From: Adlercreutzia wanghongyangiae
GTDB lineage: Bacteria > Actinomycetota > Coriobacteriia > Coriobacteriales > Eggerthellaceae
DNA: 64,000 nucleotides
NCBI RefSeq assembly: GCF_035989245.1
Contig: NZ_JAYMFF010000002.1
Coordinates: forward strand, 434,001-498,000
Direction: 5' to 3'
This document shows, one piece after another, positions 26,972-36,373 of the stretch (position 1 is the stretch's first letter; every line of letters begins with the position of its first letter). The position numbers and the translations under genes are program-made. The notes under the pieces are model-generated. The model searched no databases, had not been told where the DNA came from, and worked only from the letters and a program-made list of their open reading frames with translations.

Positions 26972-29179
26972 CTAGCCTTGCTGCAGGCTGCCCTTCACGA
27001 TGCTACGAGCGGCCAGGTAGGTCACCAGCATGTAGCCGCCGTAGATGACGAGTGTGAGGCCCGCGGCCATCATGACCGGCCCGAACGTGCTCACGCCGAT
27101 GGCGCTCAGCATGGAATCGGACAGCACCCCGATGGCGCAGGTGGCGTGGCAGGCGGCCAGCCCCAGAGGCACGAGAAAGTACACGAGCACCTGGGCCAGA
27201 AGCGAGCGGTTGATCATGCGCGTATCGCAGCCGAGCTTGAACAGGGTGCGGTAGCGCGGCGCGGAATCGGAGGCTTGGCTCAGCTGTTGGATGGCCAAGA
27301 TAGCGGCGGTGGACACCAGGAAGATGAAGCCGATGTACAGCGCCAGGTAGGTGATCATGAGCCGCAGCCCGGCCGACTGGGTGGTCATCTCGTAGGCGGT
27401 GAGGATGCGCGTCACCGGCCACAGCAGGCTCGCGTAGGGCTCGCCGCTGCCGGCGGTTCCCTTCTCGAAGCCACCCATCTCCAGCGGCTGCGAGGCGGCC
27501 ACGATGTCCATGAGGGCCGCGGCGTTTTGGGCCGCCGACTTGCCGTTGTCGGCGTACATCACGTTCAGCGTCTGCGTGGAGGGGATGCAGCCCTCATCGC
27601 GCAGGGCATTGATTACCTCGTCGGGCACGATAACCACCATTGCCGTGGCCGTCATGGCGTTGTCCTCCAGCTGTGTGGCGTGCACGGGCCCGGTCAGGGT
27701 CAGCTCCTGCCCGCCGGCGTCAATCGTGGGCGCGGCCTTTGCCACGGCCTCGGCCAGGGCCTGCACGATTTCCATGTTGTTTGCCAAGCCGCAGGTGCCC
27801 GGCTCCAACTCCACCGGGTCTTGGCCCTGCAGAGCGCGGGCGGCGTTGAAGTCGCTCAGCGACAGCACGCCCACCGACGACTTCATGATGCTGCCCAGGT
27901 CGTCCAAGTGCAGGTCGGCGCCGTCGGCCACCGACTCGGCGGCCTCCACGAGGGGCGCGTAGGTCATGTTAGGTAGAGAGTAGAAGTTCGCCTGGGCATA
28001 CGAGCCCACCGTTTCGGCCCACAACTCGGGCGCGCCGGCCTCAAGGGCGGCGGCGATGTTCCAATCGTAGGACTCGGCTGCAGCCAGGCGGTCGGGGGCG
28101 TTGGCCTCCATCTCGGCGCGGCGCTCAAGCTCGCCGGCTGATGAGGCGGGCGTGCCGTCGGGGCCGTACCACACGCCGGCATCCAGGCTGGCGGAATAGG
28201 GATTCGCCTTCTCGGCGCCGCCCACGAACACCTCTACAAGTCCCATGCCCGTGGAGAACACGGTGATGGAGAAGAACAGCAGCACGCACACGGCCCACAG
28301 CGACAAAAACGCCGTGTTCACCTTGCTGGCAATCTGGCGCACGGTGAACAGGTTCAGCTTGCGCAGGTACACGCCCTTAAGGCGTGTGAGCACCGCGATG
28401 GCGAATCCGGCGAGCGACCAGAAGAACAGCAGCGATCCCACGAGCATGCCCACCGTGGCGCGCATGAACTCGGGCTGGTCCATCATCACCAGGCCGTTCT
28501 CGATCAGCTGCTCGTAGGCGTAGGCCAGCACCGCCAGCGACACGAGGAACGCCACCAGGCACACCCAGGGGTTGCGCACGCCGGCGCGCTCGTTTTTCTC
28601 GCCGGCGCGGATGAGGTCGATCAGCTTGCAGCGGCTCACGGTCAGGGTGTTGAACAGCGCCACCACCACGTAAATGGCGGCGAAGCAGCCCAGGGTGACC
28701 ACGAAGGCGTCGGAGGAGAACACGAACTGGTAGTTGGTCATGGTGGTGCCGAACAGGGCCGCCGTGAAGAACGACAGCGCCTGGGACAGCAGCACGCCGC
28801 ACACCAGGCCCACGGCCAGCGACAGAAGACCCACCATCACCGTTTCGTACAGCACGATGCGCGACACATGGCCCGGTGTCATGCCGAGCACCAGGTAGGT
28901 GCCGAACTCGCGCTTGCGCCGGCGGATGAGGAACTGGTTCGCGTACAGAATGAGGAATCCCAGCACGCAGGCCACCACGCCCGAGAACATCTTCAGCATC
29001 TGGGTGGTGGTGTTGAAGATGTTGGACGAGGCCGCCGATTCCATATCGAAGAGAATCTGCTGGCTGCCAATGGAGTTGAAGGCGTAGAACACCGCCACGC
29101 CGAACAGCAGTGTGATGAAGTAGATGGCGTAGTCGCGCACCGACCGGCGGATGTTGCGCAGGGCGAGCTTAAGATACAT
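26972..29179 (-). CDS. BceB-like ABC transporter permease (FtsX domains)
   Basis: A 735-aa membrane protein. The start MYLKLALRNIRRSVRDYAIY overlaps the ATPase gene by 11 bases and gives the canonical FtsX/BceB N-terminus. Helices are arranged as two FtsX blocks (four near residues 15-210, two near 225-310, then four at the C-terminus from about 580) with a large extracellular region (about 340-570) between. BceB-type permeases bind bacitracin- or lantibiotic-like peptides through this loop and pass the signal to a BceS kinase. The kinase and regulator genes lie just upstream on the same strand, supporting this role. The peptide is unknown. Confidence 0.9.
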   Translation of the reverse strand: MYLKLALRNIRRSVRDYAIYFITLLFGVAVFYAFNSIGSQQILFDMESAASSNIFNTTTQMLKMFSGVVACVLGFLILYANQFLIRRRKREFGTYLVLGMTPGHVSRIVLYETVMVGLLSLAVGLVCGVLLSQALSFFTAALFGTTMTNYQFVFSSDAFVVTLGCFAAIYVVVALFNTLTVSRCKLIDLIRAGEKNERAGVRNPWVCLVAFLVSLAVLAYAYEQLIENGLVMMDQPEFMRATVGMLVGSLLFFWSLAGFAIAVLTRLKGVYLRKLNLFTVRQIASKVNTAFLSLWAVCVLLFFSITVFSTGMGLVEVFVGGAEKANPYSASLDAGVWYGPDGTPASSAGELERRAEMEANAPDRLAAAESYDWNIAAALEAGAPELWAETVGSYAQANFYSLPNMTYAPLVEAAESVADGADLHLDDLGSIMKSSVGVLSLSDFNAARALQGQDPVELEPGTCGLANNMEIVQALAEAVAKAAPTIDAGGQELTLTGPVHATQLEDNAMTATAMVVIVPDEVINALRDEGCIPSTQTLNVMYADNGKSAAQNAAALMDIVAASQPLEMGGFEKGTAGSGEPYASLLWPVTRILTAYEMTTQSAGLRLMITYLALYIGFIFLVSTAAILAIQQLSQASDSAPRYRTLFKLGCDTRMINRSLLAQVLVYFLVPLGLAACHATCAIGVLSDSMLSAIGVSTFGPVMMAAGLTLVIYGGYMLVTYLAARSIVKGSLQQG

Positions 29180-30158
29180 GGCCGGCCTCCCCACCCAGGA
29201 AGGACACCACTTCCATGATGCGGGCGAAGAAGGCGTCGCGGCTCTCGTCGCCCCGGCGCAGCTCGTTGAACACGGCGCCGTCCTTGATGAACAGCACGCG
29301 GTTGGTGTAGCTGGCGGCGAAGGCATCGTGGGTGACCATCATGATGGTGGCGCCCATCTGCGTGTTCATCATCTCCATGATTTCCAGCATCACGGTGGCG
29401 GCGCGCGAGTCCAAAGCACCGGTGGGCTCGTCGGCTAGGATGAGCTTCGGGTCGGTGACCATGGCGCGGGCCGCGGCCACGCGCTGCTTCTGGCCGCCGG
29501 ACATCTGGTAGGGGTACTTCTGCAGCACCTGATCAACGCCGAGGCGCGCGGCCATGGCGTTCACCTTGCCGGGGATGGAGCGGGCCGGCTCGCCCTTGAT
29601 GGTGAGCGCGAGCGAGATGTTCTCGAAGCCGGTGAGGGTGTCCAGCAGGTTGGAGTCTTGGAAGATGAAGCCCAAGTCGTCGCGGCGGAACTTCGCCAGC
29701 TGCCGGCGGGACATGCCCGTGATGTCGCGACCGCCCACGATGATGTGGCCGCTCGTGACGGTATCGATGGTGGAAACGCAGTTCAAAAGCGTGGTCTTGC
29801 CGGAACCGGAGGGGCCCATGATGCCCACGAACTCGCCGGCGGCCACGTCGAAGCTGATGCCGGCCAGGGCATGGGTGACCGAGTCGCGGCTGCCGAAGAC
29901 CTTCTCGATGGAGCGCACCGACAGGATGGGGGAGCCGCCACGGACGGCGCCGGGGGCGGTTCCGAGTGCGCCGGCGGTGTGGGCGCCGTGGGCTGCGGCA
30001 GCTGCGGAAGCGCCAGCGCCGTAGGCGTCGCGGGAGAAGGCGGCGGCGATGCCATCCAGCGTGCTGCGGTCATCGCTTCCAAGCGGCAGGGGCGTGCCGG
30101 GGTCGGCGGGCTGCGGACGATAAGCCGAGGGAGTGGGTTCGGTGTACACTTCGGCCAT
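29169..30158 (-). CDS. BceA-like ABC transporter ATP-binding protein with N-terminal extension
   Basis: A 329-aa ATPase. Walker A GPSGSGKTTLLN, Q-loop FIFQDSNLL, signature MSGGQKQRVAAARA, Walker B LILADEPTGALD and the H-loop MMVTHD are all present. The family is normally about 250 aa; here about 75 residues of Pro/Ala/Gly-rich, probably disordered sequence come before ILSVRSIEKVFGSR. The start ATG overlaps the stop of the preceding mini-gene (TAATG), indicating translational coupling; no nearer start restores normal length with a good SD. Confidence 0.92.
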   Translation of the reverse strand: MAEVYTEPTPSAYRPQPADPGTPLPLGSDDRSTLDGIAAAFSRDAYGAGASAAAAAHGAHTAGALGTAPGAVRGGSPILSVRSIEKVFGSRDSVTHALAGISFDVAAGEFVGIMGPSGSGKTTLLNCVSTIDTVTSGHIIVGGRDITGMSRRQLAKFRRDDLGFIFQDSNLLDTLTGFENISLALTIKGEPARSIPGKVNAMAARLGVDQVLQKYPYQMSGGQKQRVAAARAMVTDPKLILADEPTGALDSRAATVMLEIMEMMNTQMGATIMMVTHDAFAASYTNRVLFIKDGAVFNELRRGDESRDAFFARIMEVVSFLGGEAGHVS

Positions 30159-30256
30159 TAGTAGCTCCTCTCGGTTTTGGGCAGCTGGTGGGCGATAAGC
30201 GCCCCCACGGCTCCGATGATAGCAACGGCGAGAATGATTTTCCCGGGCATGTTCAC
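30158..30256 (-). CDS. 32-aa membrane mini-protein coupled to the BceA-like gene
   Basis: Small ORF starting at GTG five bases after AAAGGA (an internal ATG two codons on is the alternative). The peptide reads MPGKIILAVAIIGAVGALIA after two residues, one clear membrane helix, then HQLPKTERSY. Its TAA shares a base with the ATPase start codon, so the two would be translated together. No family was recognised. It may be a small regulator or stabiliser of the transporter, or simply a coupling leader (inference). Confidence 0.55.
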   Translation of the reverse strand: MNMPGKIILAVAIIGAVGALIAHQLPKTERSY

Positions 30257-30334
30257 GACGATCCTTTCTCTCGGCGAATGCGGCTCGCTCTTGCCCCTGT
30301 TAGAGGCGGCTGTGCCGCATTCCGCCCCCTCGCG

Positions 30335-30447
30335 CCCGGCTTCGGAATACTTCGATTCGCTCAGACAGTCCTCGCTCTGCGAAACAGTCCACTGGACTGT
30401 TTCGTTCGCTGCGGAACTCGCTCGGTCGAAGCATTCCGAAGCCGGGC
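30335..30447. repeat. Nested palindrome in the leader of the BceAB-like operon
   Basis: An outer 22-bp inverted repeat with one mismatch (GCCCGGCTTCGGAATACTTC at 30335, complement ending at 30447) encloses an inner 10-bp perfect repeat GAAACAGTCC/GGACTGTTTC at 30381-30403. The whole could fold as one long cruciform. It lies between the kinase gene and the mini-protein gene in a 359-base gap that holds no other recognisable feature. Confidence 0.65.
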
Positions 30448-30615
30448 TCTGCATAACCAGAGGTGGGCGTGCATTTCACATACAGCGGCGTTCGAGCCTG
30501 ATTTCATCCTACGGAAAGGGCGCATCCCGCTCCATCGATTGGGCTTACGCTTACCTTACGAACGTGTCAGGTTGGGGCGTGGCGGTTCTACCTGTTTCTA
30601 CCTGTGCTCTCGCTT

Positions 30616-31761
30616 CTACGCGCCGAAGAGCTCTTTGCGGGTGCGGTCGTGGGGGAAGGTGAATATGACGCGGGTGCCCGCGCCCTCCTCGCTGGCCAGG
30701 CCCACGTGCAGGCCCATGGAGGCGCACAAGCTGGCCACCAGGTACAGCCCCATGCCGGTGGCAGAGCCCGCCGCCCGGCCCACCTGGCCGGTGAAGCCCC
30801 GCTCGAATACGCGCGGCACGTCGGCGGCGGGAATGCCGCAGCCGTCGTCGCGCACCTCAAGCACCGTGCGGCCGCGGGAGGTGCCGCCCTCCTCCTCGCG
30901 AGCGGCAAATTGAATGCGGGTGGCGCCGTACTTCGCGGCGTTCGTGACCACCTGCCCCAGTATGAACACGAGCCACGGCTCGTCGGCGAGCACCGTTAGG
31001 TCCTCGGGAATGTCGAAGGCGGGCAGGGCGCCGCGCTCGATGAGGAAGCGGGTGTTGCGCTTGCAGGCCTCGCGCGCGGCTGCGGCCAGATTCAACTCGC
31101 GGATGGCGTAGTCGCGCTCCACCGAGGTGGACCGTGCGTAGTACAACGCCTGGTCAACCTGGGCCTCCACCCGCTCCAGCTCGCGGGCGACCTTTGCGGA
31201 AAGGGGGCCGGGCTCGTTGGCCAACATCAGCTTGATGGCGGCGATGGGCGTCTTCGTCTCGTGGATCCACAGCTCGATGTAGCGGCGGTAGGCGGCCGCA
31301 TCGTCGCGCAGCAGGGCGGTTTCCTCGGAGGAAAGCTGCCCCAGGCGCGCGGCCGTGCAAAAGGCGATGCGGCCCTCCAGAAACGACGGCTCGGGGATGA
31401 GCGAGGGCAGCACGCAGGCCTGGCGCAGCTGGGCGAGCAGCCCGTGCAGCTCGTGGTAGAAGGCGGCTTTGCGTCGGTAGTCCAGAAAGCCCGCGGCCAG
31501 GGCTACCAAGGTGAGAATATCGGCTACCAGCAGCGTGCCCGCGGGGTTCACACCCAGGGCGGGCAGCACGATGACGATGCTCGCCAGGCACAGCGCCAGC
31601 GCCGCGAGCCCTGCCACGTTGTCGCGCACGTAGCTGGCCGGCGTGAAGGCGGGGAAGTCGTCGGGCGCCGGCCGCGCACTCCCGGGAGCAGCGGCTGCCG
31701 TCGGCGCGTCGGCGCTGGTGAGGCCTTCCGCCGCGCCATTCCTGTCGGTGCGCTTGCTCAT
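30616..31761 (-). CDS. BceS-like intramembrane-sensing histidine kinase
   Basis: A 381-aa kinase. After a Pro/Ala-rich leader of about 45 aa come two helices (about 48-67 and 72-90) with almost no extracellular loop, the hallmark of intramembrane-sensing kinases. The H box is WIHETKTPIAAIKL, with phospho-acceptor His near residue 167. The ATPase domain has N (VVTNAAKYG), G1 (DDGCGIP), F (VFERGF) and G2 (GMGLYLV) boxes. Such kinases sense flux through a cognate BceAB transporter, encoded downstream on the same strand. It overlaps the regulator gene by four bases (ATGA). Confidence 0.92.
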   Translation of the reverse strand: MSKRTDRNGAAEGLTSADAPTAAAAPGSARPAPDDFPAFTPASYVRDNVAGLAALALCLASIVIVLPALGVNPAGTLLVADILTLVALAAGFLDYRRKAAFYHELHGLLAQLRQACVLPSLIPEPSFLEGRIAFCTAARLGQLSSEETALLRDDAAAYRRYIELWIHETKTPIAAIKLMLANEPGPLSAKVARELERVEAQVDQALYYARSTSVERDYAIRELNLAAAAREACKRNTRFLIERGALPAFDIPEDLTVLADEPWLVFILGQVVTNAAKYGATRIQFAAREEEGGTSRGRTVLEVRDDGCGIPAADVPRVFERGFTGQVGRAAGSATGMGLYLVASLCASMGLHVGLASEEGAGTRVIFTFPHDRTRKELFGA

Positions 31762-32432
31762 ACGGTGTAGCCCACGCCGCGGCGTGTGGTGAGGAAATCG
31801 TCAGGCACTCCCAGGGCGCCCAAGGTCTTACGCAGGCGGTTCACGTTCACCGTGAGCGTGTTGTCGTCGATGAACGCATCCGACTCCCACAGCGCGCACA
31901 TAATCTCGCTGCGCGGCACCACGATGCCCGGGTTGCGCATGAGCGTCTGCAAAATGCGCAGCTCGTTGCGGGTGAGCTCGGCGGTGCGTCCCGCGAAGCT
32001 CACCGTGGCCGAGCCGACGTTGAGCTCCACGCCCTTGTGGCGGATGACCATGTCGGAGGCCGGGGTGGCGCTGCGGCGCAGAAGCGCCTGCAGGTGGGCC
32101 AGCAGCACAGCGGGCCGGTAGGGCTTCACCACGTAGTCGTCGGCACCCAGGTTCATGGCCATTACCTCGTCGAACTCGCTTTCCGATGAGGTGAGCATGA
32201 GGATGGGCACATCGCTGTGCGCGCGGATGTCGCGGCAGATGCTGTGCCCGTCGGCACCGGGCAGTTTCAGATCCAGCACGATGCAGTCGGCCTCGGCGGC
32301 CAGGGCGCGCGCGGCGGTGTCGGCCCAGGTGCCCTCGTAGGCCCCCACGGCGTAGCCCGAAAGTTCCAGCACATGGGCCAGTTCGGTGCGCAGGGCCGTA
32401 TCGTCCTCGATAATGTAAATGCGCTGGGCCAC
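31758..32432 (-). CDS. BceR-like OmpR-family response regulator
   Basis: A 224-aa regulator. The GTG start follows GAGGAGGAACT. The receiver domain has IIEDD, the phospho-Asp in CIVLDLKLPGADG, Thr in MLTSSES and Lys in YVVKPY. The C-terminal winged-helix DNA-binding domain (about 125-224) has LTRNELRILQTLMRNPG and VNVNRLRKTL, ending TRRGVGYTV. First gene of the regulator-kinase pair; it probably activates the transporter operon downstream. Confidence 0.93.
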   Translation of the reverse strand: MAQRIYIIEDDTALRTELAHVLELSGYAVGAYEGTWADTAARALAAEADCIVLDLKLPGADGHSICRDIRAHSDVPILMLTSSESEFDEVMAMNLGADDYVVKPYRPAVLLAHLQALLRRSATPASDMVIRHKGVELNVGSATVSFAGRTAELTRNELRILQTLMRNPGIVVPRSEIMCALWESDAFIDDNTLTVNVNRLRKTLGALGVPDDFLTTRRGVGYTV

Positions 32433-32664
32433 AGTTCCTCCTCGTTGCAAGCGCGGTGATGCAGCGCTCATTCTACCGCGCTTTTTCGTGTCGCAATCTT
32501 GAAGATGCACATCCTTACAAGAGCGTAAGGCGTCGGGGGCGGCGTTCTCATTCCTTAAGAATTGCTGAGCGAGTTTCCCCGACGAAGATAAGTGGGGTAG
32601 TATGGTCACCGTATTTTTCCGGGCACCGGCGCCCGCAGTAGGCTTCAGGGGTGAAAGGACGACC

Positions 32665-33156
32665 ATGAGAGACATGCCCGCCAGTCAGTTGAACCCGCGC
32701 ATCAAGAACGTGTGGCGCATCAGCGATGCCATTTGGATCGTGATTGTCTTCCTCTGCTGCTTCGTGCCGTTCGCCCTGGTGTCGGCAATCGCGCCGGAGG
32801 AGGAATGGGCCGGGTTCGTGGCTCTTATCGTGGCCGTGGCGTTTGCCGTGGTGTTCGTGCTGTGCGTGGTAGTGCTGCCGCCCATCCGCTATGCCCGCTG
32901 GCGCTACGAGCTGACGCCCGACTATCTGGACATCGCGCGCGGCATTTTCTGGCGCAAGCGCTTCATCATCCCGTTCATCCGCGTGCAGAATACCGACACG
33001 CGCCAGGGGCCGGTGCTGCGGGCCTTCGGGCTGGCCAGCGTGACCGTGGCCACCGCCGCCGGCGAGCATGAGATTCCCGGCCTGGCCATAGACGAGGCCG
33101 ACCTGCTGCGCGATCGTGCTGCCGAGCTGGCGCGCCTGGCCCGAGAGGACGTGTAA
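32665..33156 (+). CDS. Membrane protein with bacterial PH domain (YdbS-like)
   Basis: A 163-aa protein. ATG at 32665 follows AAAGGA. Two hydrophobic helices (about 22-45 and 50-73) precede a bacterial PH (bPH2, DUF304) domain that starts YELTPDYLDIARGIFWRKR and includes IPFIRVQNTDTRQGPVLR. It overlaps the next gene by one base (TAATG). YdbS/YdbT pairs in Bacillus are linked to resistance to amylocyclicin-type peptides. Its divergent neighbour is a peptide-sensing module, so a common envelope-defence theme is plausible but inferred. Confidence 0.85.
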   Translation: MRDMPASQLNPRIKNVWRISDAIWIVIVFLCCFVPFALVSAIAPEEEWAGFVALIVAVAFAVVFVLCVVVLPPIRYARWRYELTPDYLDIARGIFWRKRFIIPFIRVQNTDTRQGPVLRAFGLASVTVATAAGEHEIPGLAIDEADLLRDRAAELARLAREDV

Positions 33157-35159
33157 TGGAAGCGCCCCAACATCCCGCCGCTGCGCCCGCTCCCCAGCCG
33201 CCACAGCCGGCGTCCGCGGTGCAGCCCGCGTCCGTTGCGCAGCCGGCGCCCGGTCCTGCGGTGCCCCCGCCGCCCGAGCCGCAGAAGCATCACGTGCACC
33301 ATAGCTATATCTGGCTGGAAAGCGTGCGCACCCTGGTCATCGTGGGTATCGCCGTTATCGTGGCGAACTTCTCCACCATTATCGGCTTGGTGGCAGATGG
33401 CGACATGGACGGCTTTCCCGCCGGCCTCGCCCTGGCACTCGTGGCCGGCGGCTCGCTTGTGCTCATCCTGGTCATTTTCGGCATCGTGGTCGCCACGCGC
33501 GTTATCAGCTACAAGCATTTGTACTTCACCGTGGGTCCCTACGAGTTCACGCTGTACACGGGCGTGTTCAACAAGAAGCAGGCCCATGTGCCCTACCAGC
33601 GCGTGCAGTCGGTCGATCAGCGGGCTACGTTGCTCCAGCGCATCTTCGGCGTGTGCACCGTGTCCATCGACACCGCTGGCGGTGCTGCGAACAGCGCGGT
33701 GACGGTGCCCTACCTGACCAAGCAGCAGGCGGAATGGCTGCGCAGCGAGCTGTACGAGCGCAAGGCGTCCCTGGCGCGGGTGGAGGCCTTCCAGGCCGCG
33801 CAGGCTGCCGCGCAAGCCGAGGGCGCCGTTCCCGCAGCAGATCCGGATGCGAGCATCCCCGCTGCGGCCCCCATGCCTGGAGCCATCCCCGCCGCGGCGC
33901 CCGTGCCCGGAGCTGCGGCCGCCGCCCCGGCTGCCGGCGCTCCCGCAGGCAACGTGCTCGATGTGGGTGCCCAAGCGTGGAAGGAGGTGGGCGGCGTGTT
34001 CGCGGGCGCGCCCGTGGACACGGGGCGCGTTTCCTACGAGTACGGGGTCACCAACAAGGAGCTGTTTCTCGCGGGGCTTTCCAATACCACTTCGGTGAGC
34101 CTCATCTTCGCCGGTCTCATCGTCGGCGTGCTGCAGATCGTCAGCTTCGTTTTCGATGTGATGGGCGATGCGGCCAACGGGGCGGTGGAAAGCGCCATGG
34201 TGTTCGCCAGCTCCCAGGCTGCAGGCTATATCATCGGCGCCTTGTCGGTGGGCATCATCGTGCTCGTGCTGGTGTTGTGGGTGATTTCCGCTCTCGGTTC
34301 CTGTATCAGCTACGGTGGCTTCAAGGCCCGCCGTCGCAACAATCGCATCGAGGTGGAGTATGGCCTGCTCCAGCACACCTTCCAGGGCGTGGATGTCGAT
34401 CGCGTGCAATCGGTGGTGGTGAAGCAGAGCTTCATTCGCCGCCTGTTCGGGTTCTGCGAGCTTTCGCTTGGCAAGATAGACGCCGCCCAGGAAAGCGATG
34501 CGAGCAACCAGAAGAACACCCTGGCTCAGCAGGGCGTTGTCATTCATCCCTTCGTGAAGATGAGCCGCGTGCCCGATATTCTGGCGGGGCTCATCCCCGA
34601 GTTCGCCGACTTGCCCCAAGAGGCCAAGCCCGTGGCGAAGGTGGCGCTGCGCCGGGCGCTCGTTCGGCGCGGCATCATCCAAGGCGGCGGCTTTTGGCTG
34701 GCTGTTTTCGCGGTAGCGGGCCTGCTGGGTATCGCGGCTCTTATCAGCGGTGTTGAGGCGGGCGTCGTCCCGGTTGAAGAGGGCGACGAGCATATCCTGG
34801 GACTGCTGTACACCTTCGGCAGCGGCGGACTGGTGCTGCTGCTGGCGCTGGCTGCTGTTCTTTTCGTCATCGACCTCATCGGCGCCGTGCTATGGGCCCG
34901 AGAATCCAGTTTCGCCTACAACCACCGCTTTATGCAGGTGAGCAACGGCGGTCTTTCTCGTGAAACCGTCAGCTTCCCGCGCCAGAAGATTCAGTTCGGG
35001 TGCACCCGAAGCAACCCGCTGCAGCGCCATGCGGGAACGCGCACGCTTCTGGCCACCACGGCCGCCGGCTCGGGCGGCACCACCACCTCGCTCGTGGACG
35101 TGAGTGCGGCAGACGCCGCTGCGTGGCTCGATTGGGTGAAGCCGGGCGGCAACCGATAG
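33156..35159 (+). CDS. Large membrane protein with repeated PH domains (YdbT-like)
   Basis: A 667-aa partner of the preceding YdbS-like gene. The first 45 residues are Pro/Ala-rich with many PQP repeats. Three helix-pair plus bPH2 units follow; each PH domain has the pattern of a tyrosine strand, then VPYQRVQSVDQR, VDVDRVQSVVVKQ and SFPRQKIQFG respectively. The middle unit is preceded by an Ala/Pro-rich linker of about 60 residues, longer than in Bacillus YdbT (about 490 aa). Translation is coupled to ydbS through TAATG. Confidence 0.85.
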   Translation: MEAPQHPAAAPAPQPPQPASAVQPASVAQPAPGPAVPPPPEPQKHHVHHSYIWLESVRTLVIVGIAVIVANFSTIIGLVADGDMDGFPAGLALALVAGGSLVLILVIFGIVVATRVISYKHLYFTVGPYEFTLYTGVFNKKQAHVPYQRVQSVDQRATLLQRIFGVCTVSIDTAGGAANSAVTVPYLTKQQAEWLRSELYERKASLARVEAFQAAQAAAQAEGAVPAADPDASIPAAAPMPGAIPAAAPVPGAAAAAPAAGAPAGNVLDVGAQAWKEVGGVFAGAPVDTGRVSYEYGVTNKELFLAGLSNTTSVSLIFAGLIVGVLQIVSFVFDVMGDAANGAVESAMVFASSQAAGYIIGALSVGIIVLVLVLWVISALGSCISYGGFKARRRNNRIEVEYGLLQHTFQGVDVDRVQSVVVKQSFIRRLFGFCELSLGKIDAAQESDASNQKNTLAQQGVVIHPFVKMSRVPDILAGLIPEFADLPQEAKPVAKVALRRALVRRGIIQGGGFWLAVFAVAGLLGIAALISGVEAGVVPVEEGDEHILGLLYTFGSGGLVLLLALAAVLFVIDLIGAVLWARESSFAYNHRFMQVSNGGLSRETVSFPRQKIQFGCTRSNPLQRHAGTRTLLATTAAGSGGTTTSLVDVSAADAAAWLDWVKPGGNR

Positions 35160-35229
35160 TGCACCTATCGGCTTGCAGCGTGTTCGCGTCAACCGGCCGT
35201 GCGCCTGCGTGTGGTTCGCGCGTGATTCC

Positions 35230-35259
35230 GAGGGCGGCCCTGTGCCGCCCTCGCCGTTT
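35230..35259 (+). terminator. Probable terminator after the YdbT-like gene
   Basis: GAGGGCGGC pairs with GCCGCCCTC around a 5-base loop, followed by GCCGTTTC. The T tract is short, so termination strength is uncertain. Confidence 0.4.
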
Positions 35260-35288
35260 CCCGACGGAAATATGGTAAAGTAGCCGCC

Positions 35289-36137
35289 ATGAATAAGACA
35301 GATGACACCGCACCCAAAACCAGTTTCCTGGAGTTTCTGAAGGCAGGTCGTCGCGAGAGCGTGTCCGAAGACGAGATCAAGGACATGGTGGCCGACAACG
35401 ACGAGCTGCTGGACGACGAAAAGCGCATGATCAACGACATTCTCGACTTGGCCGACATGACCGTGCGCGAGATTATGAAGCCCCGCGTGGACATGATTAT
35501 GGCCGAGGATGTGGAGCCGGCCCGCACGGCGCTGGACCGCATGCGCGGCACGGGCTATTCGCGCCTGCCGGTGTACCACGAGGAAGTGGACGACGTCATC
35601 GGCATCGTGAACTACAAGGACCTCATCGGACCGCTGATGGACGGCCGCATCGACGGCCCCGTGTCCGACTTCATGTTCGAGCCGCTGTATGTGCCCGAGA
35701 CGAAGAACGTGCTGGCCCTGCTGTCGGAGCTGCAGGCTGCCCGCATGCAGATGGCCATTGTGGTGGACGAGTACGGCGGCACCGACGGCCTCATCACCAT
35801 GGAGGACATCGTGGAGGAAATCGTGGGCGAAATCGCCGACGAAACCGACCGCGATCGTGAGCTGGTGACCTCCATCGCCCCCGGTCAGTGGCGCTGCGAC
35901 GGTCGTTTCCCCGTGGAAGACGCCCTGGAGCTGGGCTGGCCTATGGAGGAGTCCGACGACTACGAGACCGTGGCCGGCTGGCTCATCCACACCTTCGACT
36001 TTGTGCCGAAGGTGGGCGACGAATTCGTGGTGGACGGCTATTCCTTCAAGGTGGAGAAGATGCGCCGCAGCCGCATCTCGGTCATTCGCGTGAAGCAGCT
36101 CGACGAAAGTTGTGAAGACATCTCCTCAACTAACTAA
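35289..36137 (+). CDS. CBS-domain and CorC_HlyC-domain protein
   Basis: A 282-aa protein with no membrane segment. Two CBS domains (about residues 60-185; MTVREIMKPRVDMI, GYSRLPVYHEEVDDVIGIV, AIVVDEYGGTDGLITMEDIV) are followed by a CorC_HlyC transporter-associated domain (about 205-275, RFPVEDALELGW, YETVAGWLI). It resembles the soluble part of CNNM/CorC Mg2+-efflux proteins and the TlyC/HlyC type but lacks the DUF21 membrane domain. A -10-like TAAAGT lies 10 bases before the start, so the mRNA leader is short. Confidence 0.88.
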   Translation: MNKTDDTAPKTSFLEFLKAGRRESVSEDEIKDMVADNDELLDDEKRMINDILDLADMTVREIMKPRVDMIMAEDVEPARTALDRMRGTGYSRLPVYHEEVDDVIGIVNYKDLIGPLMDGRIDGPVSDFMFEPLYVPETKNVLALLSELQAARMQMAIVVDEYGGTDGLITMEDIVEEIVGEIADETDRDRELVTSIAPGQWRCDGRFPVEDALELGWPMEESDDYETVAGWLIHTFDFVPKVGDEFVVDGYSFKVEKMRRSRISVIRVKQLDESCEDISSTN

Positions 36138-36151
36138 TCGTCAACAGGTGC

Positions 36152-36194
36152 GAGGCCTCAGTTCCCACCTGCGGGAATGCTGGAGGCCTCATTT
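36152..36194 (+). terminator. Two-step hairpin after the CBS-domain gene
   Basis: GAGGCCTC at 36152-36159 pairs with GAGGCCTC at 36183-36190, and TTCCC/GGGAA pairs inside it, then ATTT. It sits 15 bases past the stop. Confidence 0.5.
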
Positions 36195-36373
36195 GTCAAG
36201 CGAACAAAACGTGAACATCGGCGGTCGCCATTTTTCCTTCTGAGGGCAACTAAGGTAAAATAGCCGAGTCAAAAACAGCATAGTTTTTCATGTCTGCAGC
36301 AAATCCCACTCACAATCCAACACGCTGCAACCGCTTGGGCGGTTTAGTTTTGTGCTGTCGAGAAAGGGAACAC

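Noticed and set aside
36255..36373. c-di-AMP (ydaO) riboswitch before the glucosaminidase-like gene
   Set aside because: Such riboswitches often precede wall hydrolases, but the conserved GACAGCTAACCTCG-type core is absent; only a GCCGAGTC match was seen.
36290..36373. Upstream ATG for the glucosaminidase-like protein
   Set aside because: It lacks a ribosome-binding site and would place 28 unconserved residues before the signal peptide; GTG at 36374 is preferred.
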